This document shows, one piece after another, positions 16,842-26,039 of a DNA stretch of 64,000 nucleotides (the first letter of the stretch is position 1; every line of letters starts with the position of its first letter). Source of the DNA: Neobacillus vireti (GTDB lineage Bacteria > Bacillota > Bacilli > Bacillales > Cytobacillaceae). Position numbers and translations under genes: made by a program. The stretch covers positions 186,206-250,205 of the forward strand of contig NZ_LDNB01000017.1 in NCBI RefSeq assembly GCF_001026695.1. Reading direction: 5' to 3'. The notes under the pieces are model-generated. The model saw only the letters and a list, made by a program, of their open reading frames with translations. It was not told the DNA's origin and made no database searches.

Positions 16842-18054
16842 ATGAAGATTGTTAAGAGCTTTATCCTGGTGTTTTTACTATTCTTAGTTTTTGAACAAGC
16901 TAAGGAGGCAAGCGCAGCTTCTGTTTCCAAAACGAATCAATTTAGAAATGATTTATCAGTGGATTTAAATCAGTACATTAAAGAGGCCGGCGGAACAATA
17001 ACTCTTCAGTATCAAGATTTAACCACAGGGGAAACGTTTGATATTAACGATAAAACAGCTGGGCGTGCGGCTAGTACGATTAAACTCCCGCTCGCATTAG
17101 CTGTAATGGAGCTTGCGAGTAATGGAAAACTCGATTTAAATGAAAAGTTGGTGTATCAACAGCGGCACTACTTTGGGGGAAGCGGGGTCATTCAATATGA
17201 AAGGGTTGGAACGTCTTATTCCATTCGTGATCTTGTTAGGAAAGCGATGATTCATAGTGATAACATTGCCTTTATCATGTTAAAAGAAAGAGTAGGCGCC
17301 AATCAGTTTATTTCTTACATGAAAAGCTTGGGTGCTCAATATACATATCCAAATGGATAAAAATTTGACTTCACCAAATGATTTAATTATCTATGCAAAA
17401 AAACTTTATCAATTTTCACTAACTAATTCGCTTGGAAAAGAGCTTGTCGGTTACCTTGAACAATCAGATTACAACACAACGATTCCCAAAGGAATTCCAG
17501 ATGTGCCGGTTGCTCATAAAGTTGGGATGATTCCAGATTCGCTTATTTATAATGATGTCGGAATTGTTTATGATAATTCCCCCTTTGCTGTAGCTATTAT
17601 GACCAAAAATATTTCATACACGAAGTCCCAACAAGTGATTGCTGATTTGGCAGCTATTGTATATAAAAACCATAAAAGCAAAGTAAGCGGCAAATGGACT
17701 TACACAGATAAAAAGTGGTACTACCTTGACGCTAATGATACAATTCAAACCAATAAATGGATACTGACCAGTGGTAAATGGTACTATGTTGCAAAGGATG
17801 GAGTCATGGCAACAAATACATGGATCCGTTCTAGCGGCAAATGGGATTATGTCGTTAAAGATGGTGCAATGCTATCAAATTCTACGCTTCTGAATAACGA
17901 TGATTGGTACTTTTTTAACGCAAAAGGTGAAATGCTAACAGGTTGGGTATTCATTAAAAAGAAATGGTATTACTTATTTAAAGATGGTAATATGGCAGTC
18001 AATACGACTATTGGAGATTACAGGATCGGTAATGATGGGGCATGGATTCAGTAG
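16842..18054 (+). pseudogene. Secreted beta-lactamase-fold serine hydrolase with cell-wall-binding repeats, frameshifted
   Basis: The first part (16842-17360) has a signal peptide ending EASAA and a class-A beta-lactamase-like domain with the active-site STIK and HSDN motifs. It stops at TAA 17358 just after YTYPNG. The second part continues in another frame with KNLTSPNDLIIYAKK, includes HKVG (the KTG-equivalent), and then about five choline-binding-type repeats such as SGKWYYVAKDGVM. Dropping one T at ~17358 joins the halves exactly (NG-KNLTSPND). It is either a true one-base frameshift or a sequence error; if the latter, the gene is an intact ~404-aa wall-anchored hydrolase, probably a peptidoglycan-active enzyme. 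A single motif set of SxxK, SDN and KxG argues against drug resistance as its main role. Confidence 0.78.
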
Positions 18055-18084
18055 TACGGGGATAATGGTTTTAATAGAACCACT

Positions 18085-18136
18085 AAGGGTGTCAGGCACC
18101 ATGTGAAAAATTCACATGGTGCCTGACACCCTTTTT
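18085..18136. repeat. Perfect 23-bp inverted repeat (GGTGTCAGGCACC family), terminator-like
   Basis: Arm 18085-18107 (AAGGGTGTCAGGCACC, then ATGTGAA) pairs without mismatch with 18111-18133 around an AAA loop, followed by a T run. It follows the cell-wall-binding gene by about 30 bp. Confidence 0.8.
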
Positions 18137-18287
18137 GTTCTGCCACTAGTATTTATTATTGGAATTTATGGAGCGGATTGTAGTGATTTAAGGTTTAGAT
18201 GGAAAAGAAAAGGGTACATTAGGCATTGAATAAGACTAAGGGAATATTTACATATTTATATAGGTTAATAAAAAGGAGTGTAGTGAA

Positions 18288-18731
18288 TTGTCAGGTCCGA
18301 GTTTGAGAAAACCAGATGCACATTCATCCATCCATGAAGCAGCGCTGAATGAGGCATTGGAATTGCGAAATTTATTACAAAAATGTCTAGATGATGGGGA
18401 AAGGGAAAAGGCCTTACAGGTTTTAGAAGTAACAATCGAACATTGGGAAACACGAACCCTGAAACATGCGGAAGCGGAAGAGGAAGGATTATATAAAGAT
18501 ATCGTTCAAGAAAATCCAGCACTAAAATCTACGGTTATCCAACTAACACGTGATCATGATCTTATGCGCCGGATCGTAGAAAACATGAAAGTGATGTTGC
18601 AAACACAGGAACCAGATAAACGGATGATTTCCATGTTAGACAGTCTTATCATCATTGATGAAATTCACAATGAAGATGAAATGAATAATCTGCTAGCAAT
18701 GGTAAAAAATAACCTAGGGAAAATTAGCTAA
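18288..18731 (+). CDS. Hemerythrin-like domain protein
   Basis: 147 aa from TTG 18288, eight bases after AAGGAGTG. Its His/Glu pattern fits a four-helix hemerythrin HHE domain with a di-iron centre: SSIHEAA (~H19), EHWETR, LKHAEAEEEGLY, and RDHDLMRRI. Such proteins bind O2 or NO or protect iron-sulfur centres. It is first of a run of same-strand genes leading into narG, with 21 bp to the next gene, so a role in sensing or scavenging oxygen or nitric oxide during nitrate respiration is likely. The set of ligands was judged by eye only. Confidence 0.8.
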   Translation: MSGPSLRKPDAHSSIHEAALNEALELRNLLQKCLDDGEREKALQVLEVTIEHWETRTLKHAEAEEEGLYKDIVQENPALKSTVIQLTRDHDLMRRIVENMKVMLQTQEPDKRMISMLDSLIIIDEIHNEDEMNNLLAMVKNNLGKIS

Positions 18732-18752
18732 CTTAGGGAAGTGGGGTTGAAG

Positions 18753-19064
18753 ATGGGGAATAAGCCCGTATTAGAGGAAAAATTATTGCGTTTTGCGGCA
18801 CCAGCGCTCTATCAGAAAATGTCAGAAACATTTTCAAATCTGAATATCCATCCTTTCGATGTCCATGGAACCGTTTTGAAGTGTGAAAATGGCTATGAAC
18901 TCACATTACGGTTTTCACCTTCATTTTCACAGTCGGCTACAACTAAGGTAAGCTTTGAACAAGCTTTAAATCCTGATGAAGAAGTGGTTCGTTTTTTTGA
19001 AGAAACAGCTGAAAAGTGTAAATCTCAGTTAATATCAGATTACTATAAAATGATCAAACTGTAG
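18753..19064 (+). CDS. Conserved small protein of the nar operon, unknown function
   Basis: 103 aa from ATG 18753; GTG 18741 and TTG 18747 are in-frame alternatives. I do not recognise a domain. It has an N-terminal amphipathic segment (EKLLRFAAPALYQKMSETF), a beta-rich middle (VHGTVLKCENGYELTLRF) and a C-terminal helix (EEVVRFFEETAEKCKSQL). No signal peptide or membrane helix is seen. It lies between the hemerythrin gene and the next small gene with spacings of 21 and 17 bp, so it is translated from the nar transcript. A sporulation- or respiration-related accessory role is possible but unproved. Confidence 0.6.
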   Translation: MGNKPVLEEKLLRFAAPALYQKMSETFSNLNIHPFDVHGTVLKCENGYELTLRFSPSFSQSATTKVSFEQALNPDEEVVRFFEETAEKCKSQLISDYYKMIKL

Positions 19065-19081
19065 AAGGAGTGAATAGTCCA

Positions 19082-19369
19082 TTGTTTTCATTTGAAACGG
19101 ATCCATTACTTGTCGATGATCGGGAGGACTTAATTGCCGTACTAAGGATGCGATTTGGTGAGATATCTGGAGAAATGATTCAACAAATCTATGAAATTGA
19201 GGATATGAATACGTTACAGCGACTTATCCTTGCAGCAGCAAATGCGGCCAATTGGAAGGTTTTCCTTGAGGAATTTCAGAGCGGTGAAGACTCGTTTCGC
19301 CTTTTGGGAGAAGAATTTAATCCATTAGGAGAAATTCTAAAAGGAAGAGGTGACGTTGATGCAGTCTAA
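19082..19369 (+). CDS. Small protein preceding narG, unknown function
   Basis: 95 aa from TTG 19082, nine bases after AAGGAGTG; the GTG at 19070 is too near that SD. The sequence is acidic and mainly helical (DDREDLIAVLRMRFG, then ISGEMIQQIYEIEDMN, TLQRLILAAANAANW). LAAANAANWKVFLEE resembles the end of short Bacillus proteins sometimes found with nitrate or nitrite metabolism genes, but I cannot name the family. Its end overlaps the start of narG by 11 bp, which indicates translational coupling to the reductase. Confidence 0.6.
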   Translation: MFSFETDPLLVDDREDLIAVLRMRFGEISGEMIQQIYEIEDMNTLQRLILAAANAANWKVFLEEFQSGEDSFRLLGEEFNPLGEILKGRGDVDAV

Positions 19370-22300
19370 AAAAAATAATCTGTTCGATTCCCTCAAGCAT
19401 TTAGTCCGCGGTGAACGGATTAATGATGGCTGGACTGAAGAGAATCCCCGTCCGCGCGATTGGGAGGATGTCTATAGAAAACGCTGGCAGTATGATAAGG
19501 TTGTCCGTTCGACGCATGGCGTGAACTGTACCGGCTCATGCAGTTGGAAAATTCACGTCAAGGATGGAATTATCGCTTGGGAGACGCAGCAGACAGATTA
19601 TCCGTCAACGGGTGATGATTTCCCCGAATACGAACCAAGGGGATGTCCGCGCGGGGCGAGCTTTTCATGGTATACATATAGTCCTACCCGGGTGAAGTAT
19701 CCGTATGTCCGCGGAGACTTGAATGCGTTATGGCAGGATGAGCTTAAAAAGGCAGAAAACCCAGTCCAGGCGTGGGAAAATATTGTAACTGATCCAAAAA
19801 AGCGAGAACAATATGTAAAGGCTCGTGGTAAAGGTGGTTTTGTCAGAGGGACGTGGAAGGACGTTTGTCAGATGATTGCCGCCTCCACTATTTATACGAT
19901 TAAAAAATATGGACCGGATCGGATTGTCGGTTTCAGCCCAATTCCGGCAATGTCAATGGTGAGCTATGCCGGCGGTTCGAGATTCCTATCGCTAATCGGC
20001 GGAACGATTTTAAGCTTTTACGATTGGTATGCCGATCTTCCGCCCGCTTCTCCGCAGGTTTGGGGGGATCAGACAGATGTTCCCGAAAGTGGTGACTGGT
20101 ATAATACGAAGTATTTTATCATTTGGGGGACTAATATTCCGCAAACAAGAACACCGGATGCTCACTTCATGGTGGAATCCCGTTATAACGGCACGAAGGT
20201 CGTTGGGGTAAGCCCTGATTATGCGGAATATGATAAGTTCGCAGATATGTGGCTGCCGGCAAAGGCAGGAACTGATGGCGCGCTTGCGATGGCGATGACG
20301 CATGTCATTTTAAAGGAATTTTATGTTGATAAAGAAACACCTTATTTTAGTGATTATGCTAAACAATACACGGACCTGCCCTATCTTGTCATATTAACGA
20401 AGAAGAATGGCAGCTATCGGTCCGATCGCTTTTTACGAGCATCTGATATTTCAGACCAAGAAGATAAATTAGCTGATTGGAAAACTGTTGTCTGGGATGA
20501 TAATCGCAAGAATTTTGCGATTCCAAACGGCAGTCAAGGGTTTAGATGGGATAATAGTAACAAATGGAATTTGGATTTGACGGCGGAAGATGGTTCCGAG
20601 ATTAATCCGCTGCTTAGCTTTTTAAATGAAAAAGATGCTGTGGCAATGGTTGAATTCCCGTATTTTGCTGAAAAAGATGGCGGAAAAAGCGAACGTGGTG
20701 TTCCGATTAAGCGAATCAAGGACCAAGCAGGAAATGAACTAATCATAACGACTGTCTATGATCTGATGCTGGCACATACAGGGATTAACAGGGGACTCCT
20801 AGGGGATTATCCTGCGGATTATAACGATGCCAATAAGCCGTATACACCTGCTTGGCAGGAAAGTATTACTGGTGTAAATAAAGCGCATGTGATCCAGGTG
20901 GCGAGAGAGTTTGCTGACAACGCTGCACGGACGCAAGGGAAATCAATGATTGCCATGGGCGGAGGAACAAACCACTGGTTCCATAGTGATCAAATTTACC
21001 GATCGATTTTAAATCTGGTTTTACTAACGGGTTCCCAAGGTGTGAATGGCGGGGGCTGGGCACATTACGTTGGCCAAGAAAAGGTTCGTCCTATAGAAGG
21101 TTTTTCACAAATTGCCTTTGCAAATGATTGGGTCAAATCGCCGCGCTTTATGAATGGTACGTCCTTTTTCTACTTTGCGACGGAACAATTCCGCTATGAA
21201 TATGATGTTGATGATTCAGAGACGGACTGGGGCAGTCAATATGCAAAAATGCACCCCGCGGACTTTAATGCTATGTCAGCACGGCTCGGCTGGCTGCCAA
21301 GCTTCCCGCAGCTTTCGCAAAATTCATTGGATGTCATGAAAGAGGCGCGGGCGCGTACGAGTGACGACCAGGCGCTGTTTAAGGATGTAGCTCAACAGCT
21401 GAAGGATGGAAAGCTAGATTTTGCGATTGAGAATCCCAATGACCCACGAAACTTTCCGAGGGTGTTTTTTAACTGGCGTTCAAATTTGCTTGGTGACAGC
21501 GGAAAGGGACACGAGTACTTTGTGAAACATCTAATTGGCTCCAAGGATTCGGTGCTATCAGATGTTGCAAACTCCAGGCAGCCTAAGGATGTGAATATTT
21601 CTGAAAAACCGCCGGAAGGGAAGACCGACCTGTTTGTCAGTATGGATTTCCGGATGACAAGCTCAGGACTTTTCTCTGATATTATCCTGCCGGCTGCGAC
21701 CTGGTACGAAAAACATGATATTAGCAGCACCGATCTCCATCCGTTTGTCCATCCATTTAATGCAGCGATTAACCCACCATGGGATACGAGAAGTGATTGG
21801 GATGCTTTCAGGGAAATTGCGAAAGCTTTTTCAGAGCTTGCTAAGGAACATCTCCCGGCCCAGGAAGACCTGATCATGTCACCTCTGGCACATGATACGA
21901 TAAATGAAATTGCCCAGCCATTTGGAAAAGTAATGGACTGGCGTAAAGGAGAAGTTGAAGCGATTCCAGGCAAAACGATGCCAAACTTCACGATTTTGAA
22001 ACGGGATTATCCCCACGTATATGATATGTGGATCACCGTCGGGCCAAATATTAAAAACGGCTACGGTACAAAGGGTGTGCGGATTCCGGGGGATAAGGTC
22101 TACAGGGATTTACTCCGCCGGCTTGGAACGTCCAAGCATGAGGGGATTGGAAAGGGCTATCCCGATTTATATTCCGATAAAAAAGCGATTAATGCCATCC
22201 TTTTAATGTCCGGGGCCACAAACGGGAAACGGGCGGTTGAGGGCTGGAAGTCAATGGAGGAAAAAACAGGTAAGAAACTGGCCCATATCTCCGAGGGACG

Positions 22301-23042
22301 GGAAGAAGAGGATTATACGCTCGATGCGTTAACGATTCAACCGCGTCAGGCGATTTCGACACCAGTTTGGAGCGGACTTGAGAATGATAACCGCCGCTAT
22401 TCGCCGTTTACAGTGAATAAGGAATTTCGGATTCCGTGGCATACATTGACAGGACGGCAAAGCTTCTACCTTGATCATGAGGTCATGCTCGATTACGGCG
22501 AGGGTCTTCCCTTGTATATTCCGCCAATTTCGAAGGGGCCGTTTATTAAGGGTGAAAACGAAATCGAGGGCAGTGGCAAATCGATTACACTCCGTTATAT
22601 GACTCCCCATCAAAAGTGGGGTATTCATACGATGTTTACCGATACAACCAATATGGTTCAGTTGTTCCGCGGCTGGCAGGTCGTCTGGATGAATGAAGAG
22701 GATGGAGCCGAAATTGGCATTAAAGATAATGATTGGATTGAGCTTTACAACCGTAACGGGGTGGTGACGGCGAGGGCTGTGCTGACTTACCGGATGCCGC
22801 GCGGTGCCGTTTATATGCACCACGCCCAGGACCGAACAATGGGTGTGCCGGGGAATACGATTAATAAAACGCGCGGCGGTACCCACAATAGTGTCACGAG
22901 GATTTATCCGAAGGCAACCCATATGATTGGCGGTTATTCACAGCTTAGCTACGGATTTAATTATTATGGGCCAACAGGCAGCCAGCGAGATACAATGGCG
23001 ATTATCCGGCCATTAAAGGAGGTCGATTGGCTTGAAAATTAA
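19359..23042 (+). CDS. narG: Respiratory nitrate reductase, alpha (catalytic) subunit
   Basis: 1227 aa, the normal Bacillus NarG length; ATG 19359 is preferred (SD AGAGGTGA), with GTG 19350 in frame. It reduces nitrate to nitrite at a molybdenum bis-MGD centre on the cytoplasmic face. The N-terminus has HGVNCTGSCSW, the His/Cys ligands of the FS0 cluster. The Mo-ligand Asp lies in FYDWYADLPPASPQVWGDQT, followed by TDVPESGDWYN. C-terminal RAVLTYRMPRGAVYMHHAQ and GGYSQLSYGFNYYGPTG are characteristic of NarG. It overlaps narH by 11 bp. The chain is uninterrupted and looks functional. Confidence 0.98.
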   Translation: MQSKKNNLFDSLKHLVRGERINDGWTEENPRPRDWEDVYRKRWQYDKVVRSTHGVNCTGSCSWKIHVKDGIIAWETQQTDYPSTGDDFPEYEPRGCPRGASFSWYTYSPTRVKYPYVRGDLNALWQDELKKAENPVQAWENIVTDPKKREQYVKARGKGGFVRGTWKDVCQMIAASTIYTIKKYGPDRIVGFSPIPAMSMVSYAGGSRFLSLIGGTILSFYDWYADLPPASPQVWGDQTDVPESGDWYNTKYFIIWGTNIPQTRTPDAHFMVESRYNGTKVVGVSPDYAEYDKFADMWLPAKAGTDGALAMAMTHVILKEFYVDKETPYFSDYAKQYTDLPYLVILTKKNGSYRSDRFLRASDISDQEDKLADWKTVVWDDNRKNFAIPNGSQGFRWDNSNKWNLDLTAEDGSEINPLLSFLNEKDAVAMVEFPYFAEKDGGKSERGVPIKRIKDQAGNELIITTVYDLMLAHTGINRGLLGDYPADYNDANKPYTPAWQESITGVNKAHVIQVAREFADNAARTQGKSMIAMGGGTNHWFHSDQIYRSILNLVLLTGSQGVNGGGWAHYVGQEKVRPIEGFSQIAFANDWVKSPRFMNGTSFFYFATEQFRYEYDVDDSETDWGSQYAKMHPADFNAMSARLGWLPSFPQLSQNSLDVMKEARARTSDDQALFKDVAQQLKDGKLDFAIENPNDPRNFPRVFFNWRSNLLGDSGKGHEYFVKHLIGSKDSVLSDVANSRQPKDVNISEKPPEGKTDLFVSMDFRMTSSGLFSDIILPAATWYEKHDISSTDLHPFVHPFNAAINPPWDTRSDWDAFREIAKAFSELAKEHLPAQEDLIMSPLAHDTINEIAQPFGKVMDWRKGEVEAIPGKTMPNFTILKRDYPHVYDMWITVGPNIKNGYGTKGVRIPGDKVYRDLLRRLGTSKHEGIGKGYPDLYSDKKAINAILLMSGATNGKRAVEGWKSMEEKTGKKLAHISEGREEEDYTLDALTIQPRQAISTPVWSGLENDNRRYSPFTVNKEFRIPWHTLTGRQSFYLDHEVMLDYGEGLPLYIPPISKGPFIKGENEIEGSGKSITLRYMTPHQKWGIHTMFTDTTNMVQLFRGWQVVWMNEEDGAEIGIKDNDWIELYNRNGVVTARAVLTYRMPRGAVYMHHAQDRTMGVPGNTINKTRGGTHNSVTRIYPKATHMIGGYSQLSYGFNYYGPTGSQRDTMAIIRPLKEVDWLEN

Positions 23043-24534
23043 AGCACAAGTGGCAATGGTCATGCACCTTGATAAATGTATTGGCTGCCATACTTGTTCT
23101 GTTACTTGTAAAAACGTCTGGACAAACCGTCCGGGGATGGAGTACGTCTGGTATAACAATGTGGAGACTCGCCCTGGACCTGGTTACCCTAAGGAATGGG
23201 AAAATACCGACCGATACAAGGGCGGCTGGGTTATGCGGAATGGCAGGCTGCATTTGCGCGCGGGCGGCCCAATCTCGAAGCTGGCGAATATTTTTTACAA
23301 TCCCGATATGGCGGAACTGGACGATTTTTATGAGCCTTGGACCTATGATTTTAAACATTTACATGAGAGTCCTAAGAAGGAAAATTTACCGGTAGCACAT
23401 CCGGTGTCAATGATAACGGGGAAGTATATCGATAAGCCTAAATGGGGACCGAACTGGGATGATGACCTGGCCGGCGGCAGTGCAGTGGTTCCGATGGATC
23501 CCAATGTCCAAAAGATTCAGGAACATATTGCGATGGAATATGAAAAAACTTTCATGATGTATTTGCCAAGAATTTGTGAACATTGTCTGAATCCATCCTG
23601 CGTTGCTTCGTGTCCAACCGGTGCTTTATATAAAAGGGACGAAGATGGGATTGTCCTTGTTGACCAGGATGCCTGCCGGGGCTGGCGTTTTTGTCAAAAT
23701 GGCTGCCCTTATCATAAGGTGTACTACAATTGGAATACCCATAAAGCGGAGAAATGTAATTTCTGTTATCCACGGACGGAAGCAGGTCTGCCGACGATTT
23801 GTTCAGAAACCTGTGTCGGACGGATTCGATATATCGGGGTGGTCTTGTATGATGCTGACAGGGTGAAGGAAGCCGCTTCTGTTGAAGATCCAAAGGAATT
23901 GTATGAAGCACAGCTTTCCGTCTTTTTAGATCCATTCGACCCTGAAGTTATTGAGAAGGCAGAAGAACAAGGCATTAATCATAGCTGGATTCAAAGCGCT
24001 CAGGAATCACCCATATACAAAATGGCGATGAAGTGGAAGATTGCCTTGCCGCTCCATCCGGAATATCGGACATTGCCGATGGTCTGGTATGTGCCGCCGC
24101 TCAGTCCGATCATGAATCATATTACCAATGAGCAGGAGTTATCGGCCGATGGCTATATTCCAGCCGTAGATCAAATGAGAATTCCAATGGAGTACTTAGC
24201 TTCTATTTTAGCTGCTGACGATACTGATGTGATTCGCAGAGTCCTTTTAAAAATGGCGGCAATGCGTGTTCATATGCGTGAAAAAACGGTGGGCGGAGGC
24301 GATAAGCTGAAGGTAAGCAAGCTGTTGGAAGAAGCGGGGACGACACCGGAAGAGGTAGAAGAAATGGCGCGCTTACTGGCAGTCGCCAAATATAATGAAC
24401 GATTCGTGATTCCGACAGGACGGCGGGAAATGGATGATGACTTACATTATAAGCAGGGGGCGTGCAGTATTGAAGACTTGGCACCGCCGGAAGGAATTAC
24501 GACCTATCCATATGAAAGAAGTGAAAGTCAATGA
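23032..24534 (+). CDS. narH: Respiratory nitrate reductase, beta (iron-sulfur) subunit
   Basis: 500 aa from TTG 23032 with SD AAAGGAGG nine bases upstream, inside the end of narG. It carries electrons from the NarI hemes to NarG through four Fe-S clusters. The Cys groups are [11 protein letters not shown] (~16-26), [17 protein letters not shown] (~184-200), [15 protein letters not shown], in which Trp replaces one Cys to make the [3Fe-4S] site, and [20 protein letters not shown]. The C-terminal third ([20 protein letters not shown]) matches the NarH tail. The following narJ starts at ATGA overlapping the stop, showing tight coupling. Confidence 0.98.
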   Translation: MKIKAQVAMVMHLDKCIGCHTCSVTCKNVWTNRPGMEYVWYNNVETRPGPGYPKEWENTDRYKGGWVMRNGRLHLRAGGPISKLANIFYNPDMAELDDFYEPWTYDFKHLHESPKKENLPVAHPVSMITGKYIDKPKWGPNWDDDLAGGSAVVPMDPNVQKIQEHIAMEYEKTFMMYLPRICEHCLNPSCVASCPTGALYKRDEDGIVLVDQDACRGWRFCQNGCPYHKVYYNWNTHKAEKCNFCYPRTEAGLPTICSETCVGRIRYIGVVLYDADRVKEAASVEDPKELYEAQLSVFLDPFDPEVIEKAEEQGINHSWIQSAQESPIYKMAMKWKIALPLHPEYRTLPMVWYVPPLSPIMNHITNEQELSADGYIPAVDQMRIPMEYLASILAADDTDVIRRVLLKMAAMRVHMREKTVGGGDKLKVSKLLEEAGTTPEEVEEMARLLAVAKYNERFVIPTGRREMDDDLHYKQGACSIEDLAPPEGITTYPYERSESQ

Positions 24535-25133
24535 CGAATGAATCTGCTGTACTTCTCTTCATCATGTCCCGGATGTTGGAGTATCCAAATAATTCTTTTT
24601 TCGAGGAGAAATCCGTCATTGAAGAATTTGTGAATGAAAACATTCACTCGGAAACGAATCGGAAAGAAATCTTAAAGAGGATTCAGCCTTTATATGAAAT
24701 GGGGCTCAAGGACCTGCAAGAACTATATGTCGAAACATTTGATTATAAGGAAAAAACAAGCCTCTATTTAACCGCTCATGAGCTGGGTGACAGCCGGAAA
24801 CGCGGTGCCGCATTGATTAAATTACAGAAGCTCATTTGTGAAGGCGGCTATGAATATGAAGGAAAGGAATTGGCTGATTATATCCCGATGCTCCTAGAGC
24901 TTTTGGCAGTCGCACCAGAGGAAGAGAATTTCATAAGACTAAAACGGCGCTTATCTTTTGCCATCCATCGTCTCTTGAACAATCTTCCCAGCAGCAATCC
25001 ATATTCTAAAGCCATAGATCTCCTGATGATGTTTGTATTTGAGGCACCTGGGCTGGAGGAAGTTGCATTATTAGAAAACGGACGAGAGGAAGCCGATTTG
25101 GATGAACTTCCATACCCCGTGATGTATCGCTAA
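24531..25133 (+). CDS. narJ: Nitrate reductase molybdenum-cofactor assembly chaperone
   Basis: 200 aa, a TorD/NarJ-family chaperone that binds the NarG N-terminus and permits cofactor insertion before membrane attachment; it is not part of the finished enzyme. Diagnostic is [19 protein letters not shown] followed by [16 protein letters not shown]. The rest is all-helical and acidic, with a proline-rich [10 protein letters not shown] end. It begins at ATG 24531, overlapping the narH stop by four bases (ATGA), and is followed by a 62-bp gap to narI. Confidence 0.95.
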   Translation: MTNESAVLLFIMSRMLEYPNNSFFEEKSVIEEFVNENIHSETNRKEILKRIQPLYEMGLKDLQELYVETFDYKEKTSLYLTAHELGDSRKRGAALIKLQKLICEGGYEYEGKELADYIPMLLELLAVAPEEENFIRLKRRLSFAIHRLLNNLPSSNPYSKAIDLLMMFVFEAPGLEEVALLENGREEADLDELPYPVMYR

Positions 25134-25195
25134 AAAGGCTAAATATTGAACTCATGCTAACTGAGTGTCCTACAAGTTAATAAAGGAGGGAAGAA

Positions 25196-25885
25196 ATGGA
25201 ACAAATTTTTTGGTGGACCATTTTTCCTTATATATGTGGCACCATTCTAATCGTGGCAACATTTTACCGCTTTATCTTTCGTAGAAAAAGCTGGTATGCC
25301 CCATCAACAGAAATTTTTGAGAAAAAGTGGCTACGCATGGGTTCTGTCATTTTTCATTATGGGATTATCTTTGCCTTTATTGGTCATGTAATGGGCGTTT
25401 TGATTCCAATTGAGTTTTATGAGGCAATCGGAGTTAATGAACACCTGTACCATTTTGGTGCGATTGCAGGCGGTGGAATTGCTGGACTAATGGTAGTATT
25501 CGGTCTTATTGTCATGATCATTCGGAAGCTCTCGTTTCCACGGGTTCGGGTCCATACGACGTTTGGCGATTATTTTGCAATTGTTTTGCTCCTCATTATT
25601 GCGGCAATGGGGACCTATATGACGCTAATCTATAGTACGACTGTTGTAGCGTATGAGTATCGATTAACCATCGGACCTTGGTTTCGGAGCCTATTCACCT
25701 TCCAACCTCTGTCTAACTTAATGTTAGGAATCCCAACACTTTTTAAAGTCCATGTGATTTTGTCATTCTTTCTATTTGCATCCATTCCGTTTACACAACT
25801 TGTTCACATGTTCAGTTTCCCAGCACGTTATCCAATACGGGCGCCACAGCAATATCGGTCGCGGGACGGATATGATAAGAGCTAA
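25196..25885 (+). CDS. narI: Respiratory nitrate reductase, gamma subunit (cytochrome b)
   Basis: 229 aa integral membrane protein with five helices that oxidises menaquinol and passes electrons to NarH. The four axial heme ligands are in place: H54 (FHYGI) and H64 (GHVMG) in helix 2, H186 (KVHVIL) and H204 (QLVHMFS) in helix 5, matching the E. coli positions closely. The C-terminus RYPIRAPQQYRSRDGYD is also typical. ATG 25196 has SD AAAGGAGGG. It ends the operon and a palindromic terminator follows after 6 bp. Confidence 0.97.
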   Translation: MEQIFWWTIFPYICGTILIVATFYRFIFRRKSWYAPSTEIFEKKWLRMGSVIFHYGIIFAFIGHVMGVLIPIEFYEAIGVNEHLYHFGAIAGGGIAGLMVVFGLIVMIIRKLSFPRVRVHTTFGDYFAIVLLLIIAAMGTYMTLIYSTTVVAYEYRLTIGPWFRSLFTFQPLSNLMLGIPTLFKVHVILSFFLFASIPFTQLVHMFSFPARYPIRAPQQYRSRDGYDKS

Positions 25886-25891
25886 AAACAA

Positions 25892-25947
25892 GGTGTCAGT
25901 CCCCAAGAGAACTAAGCGTTAGCGTACTGGGGGGCTGACCCCTTTTT
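25892..25947 (+). terminator. Terminator of the nar operon (palindrome family)
   Basis: GGTGTCAGTCCCC (25892-25904) pairs with GGGGGGCTGACCCC (25929-25942) with two mismatches and is followed by TTTTT. Its loop contains CTAAGCGTTAGCG. It is a member of the window's dispersed palindrome family. Confidence 0.75.
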
Positions 25948-26039
25948 CATTTTTCTTTTTGGTAATAAAGATGATACTTATTGCTTATATTTAAATATAT
26001 TTTGATAGATTTTAAGAAAATATGAAGCAGAGGTATTGT

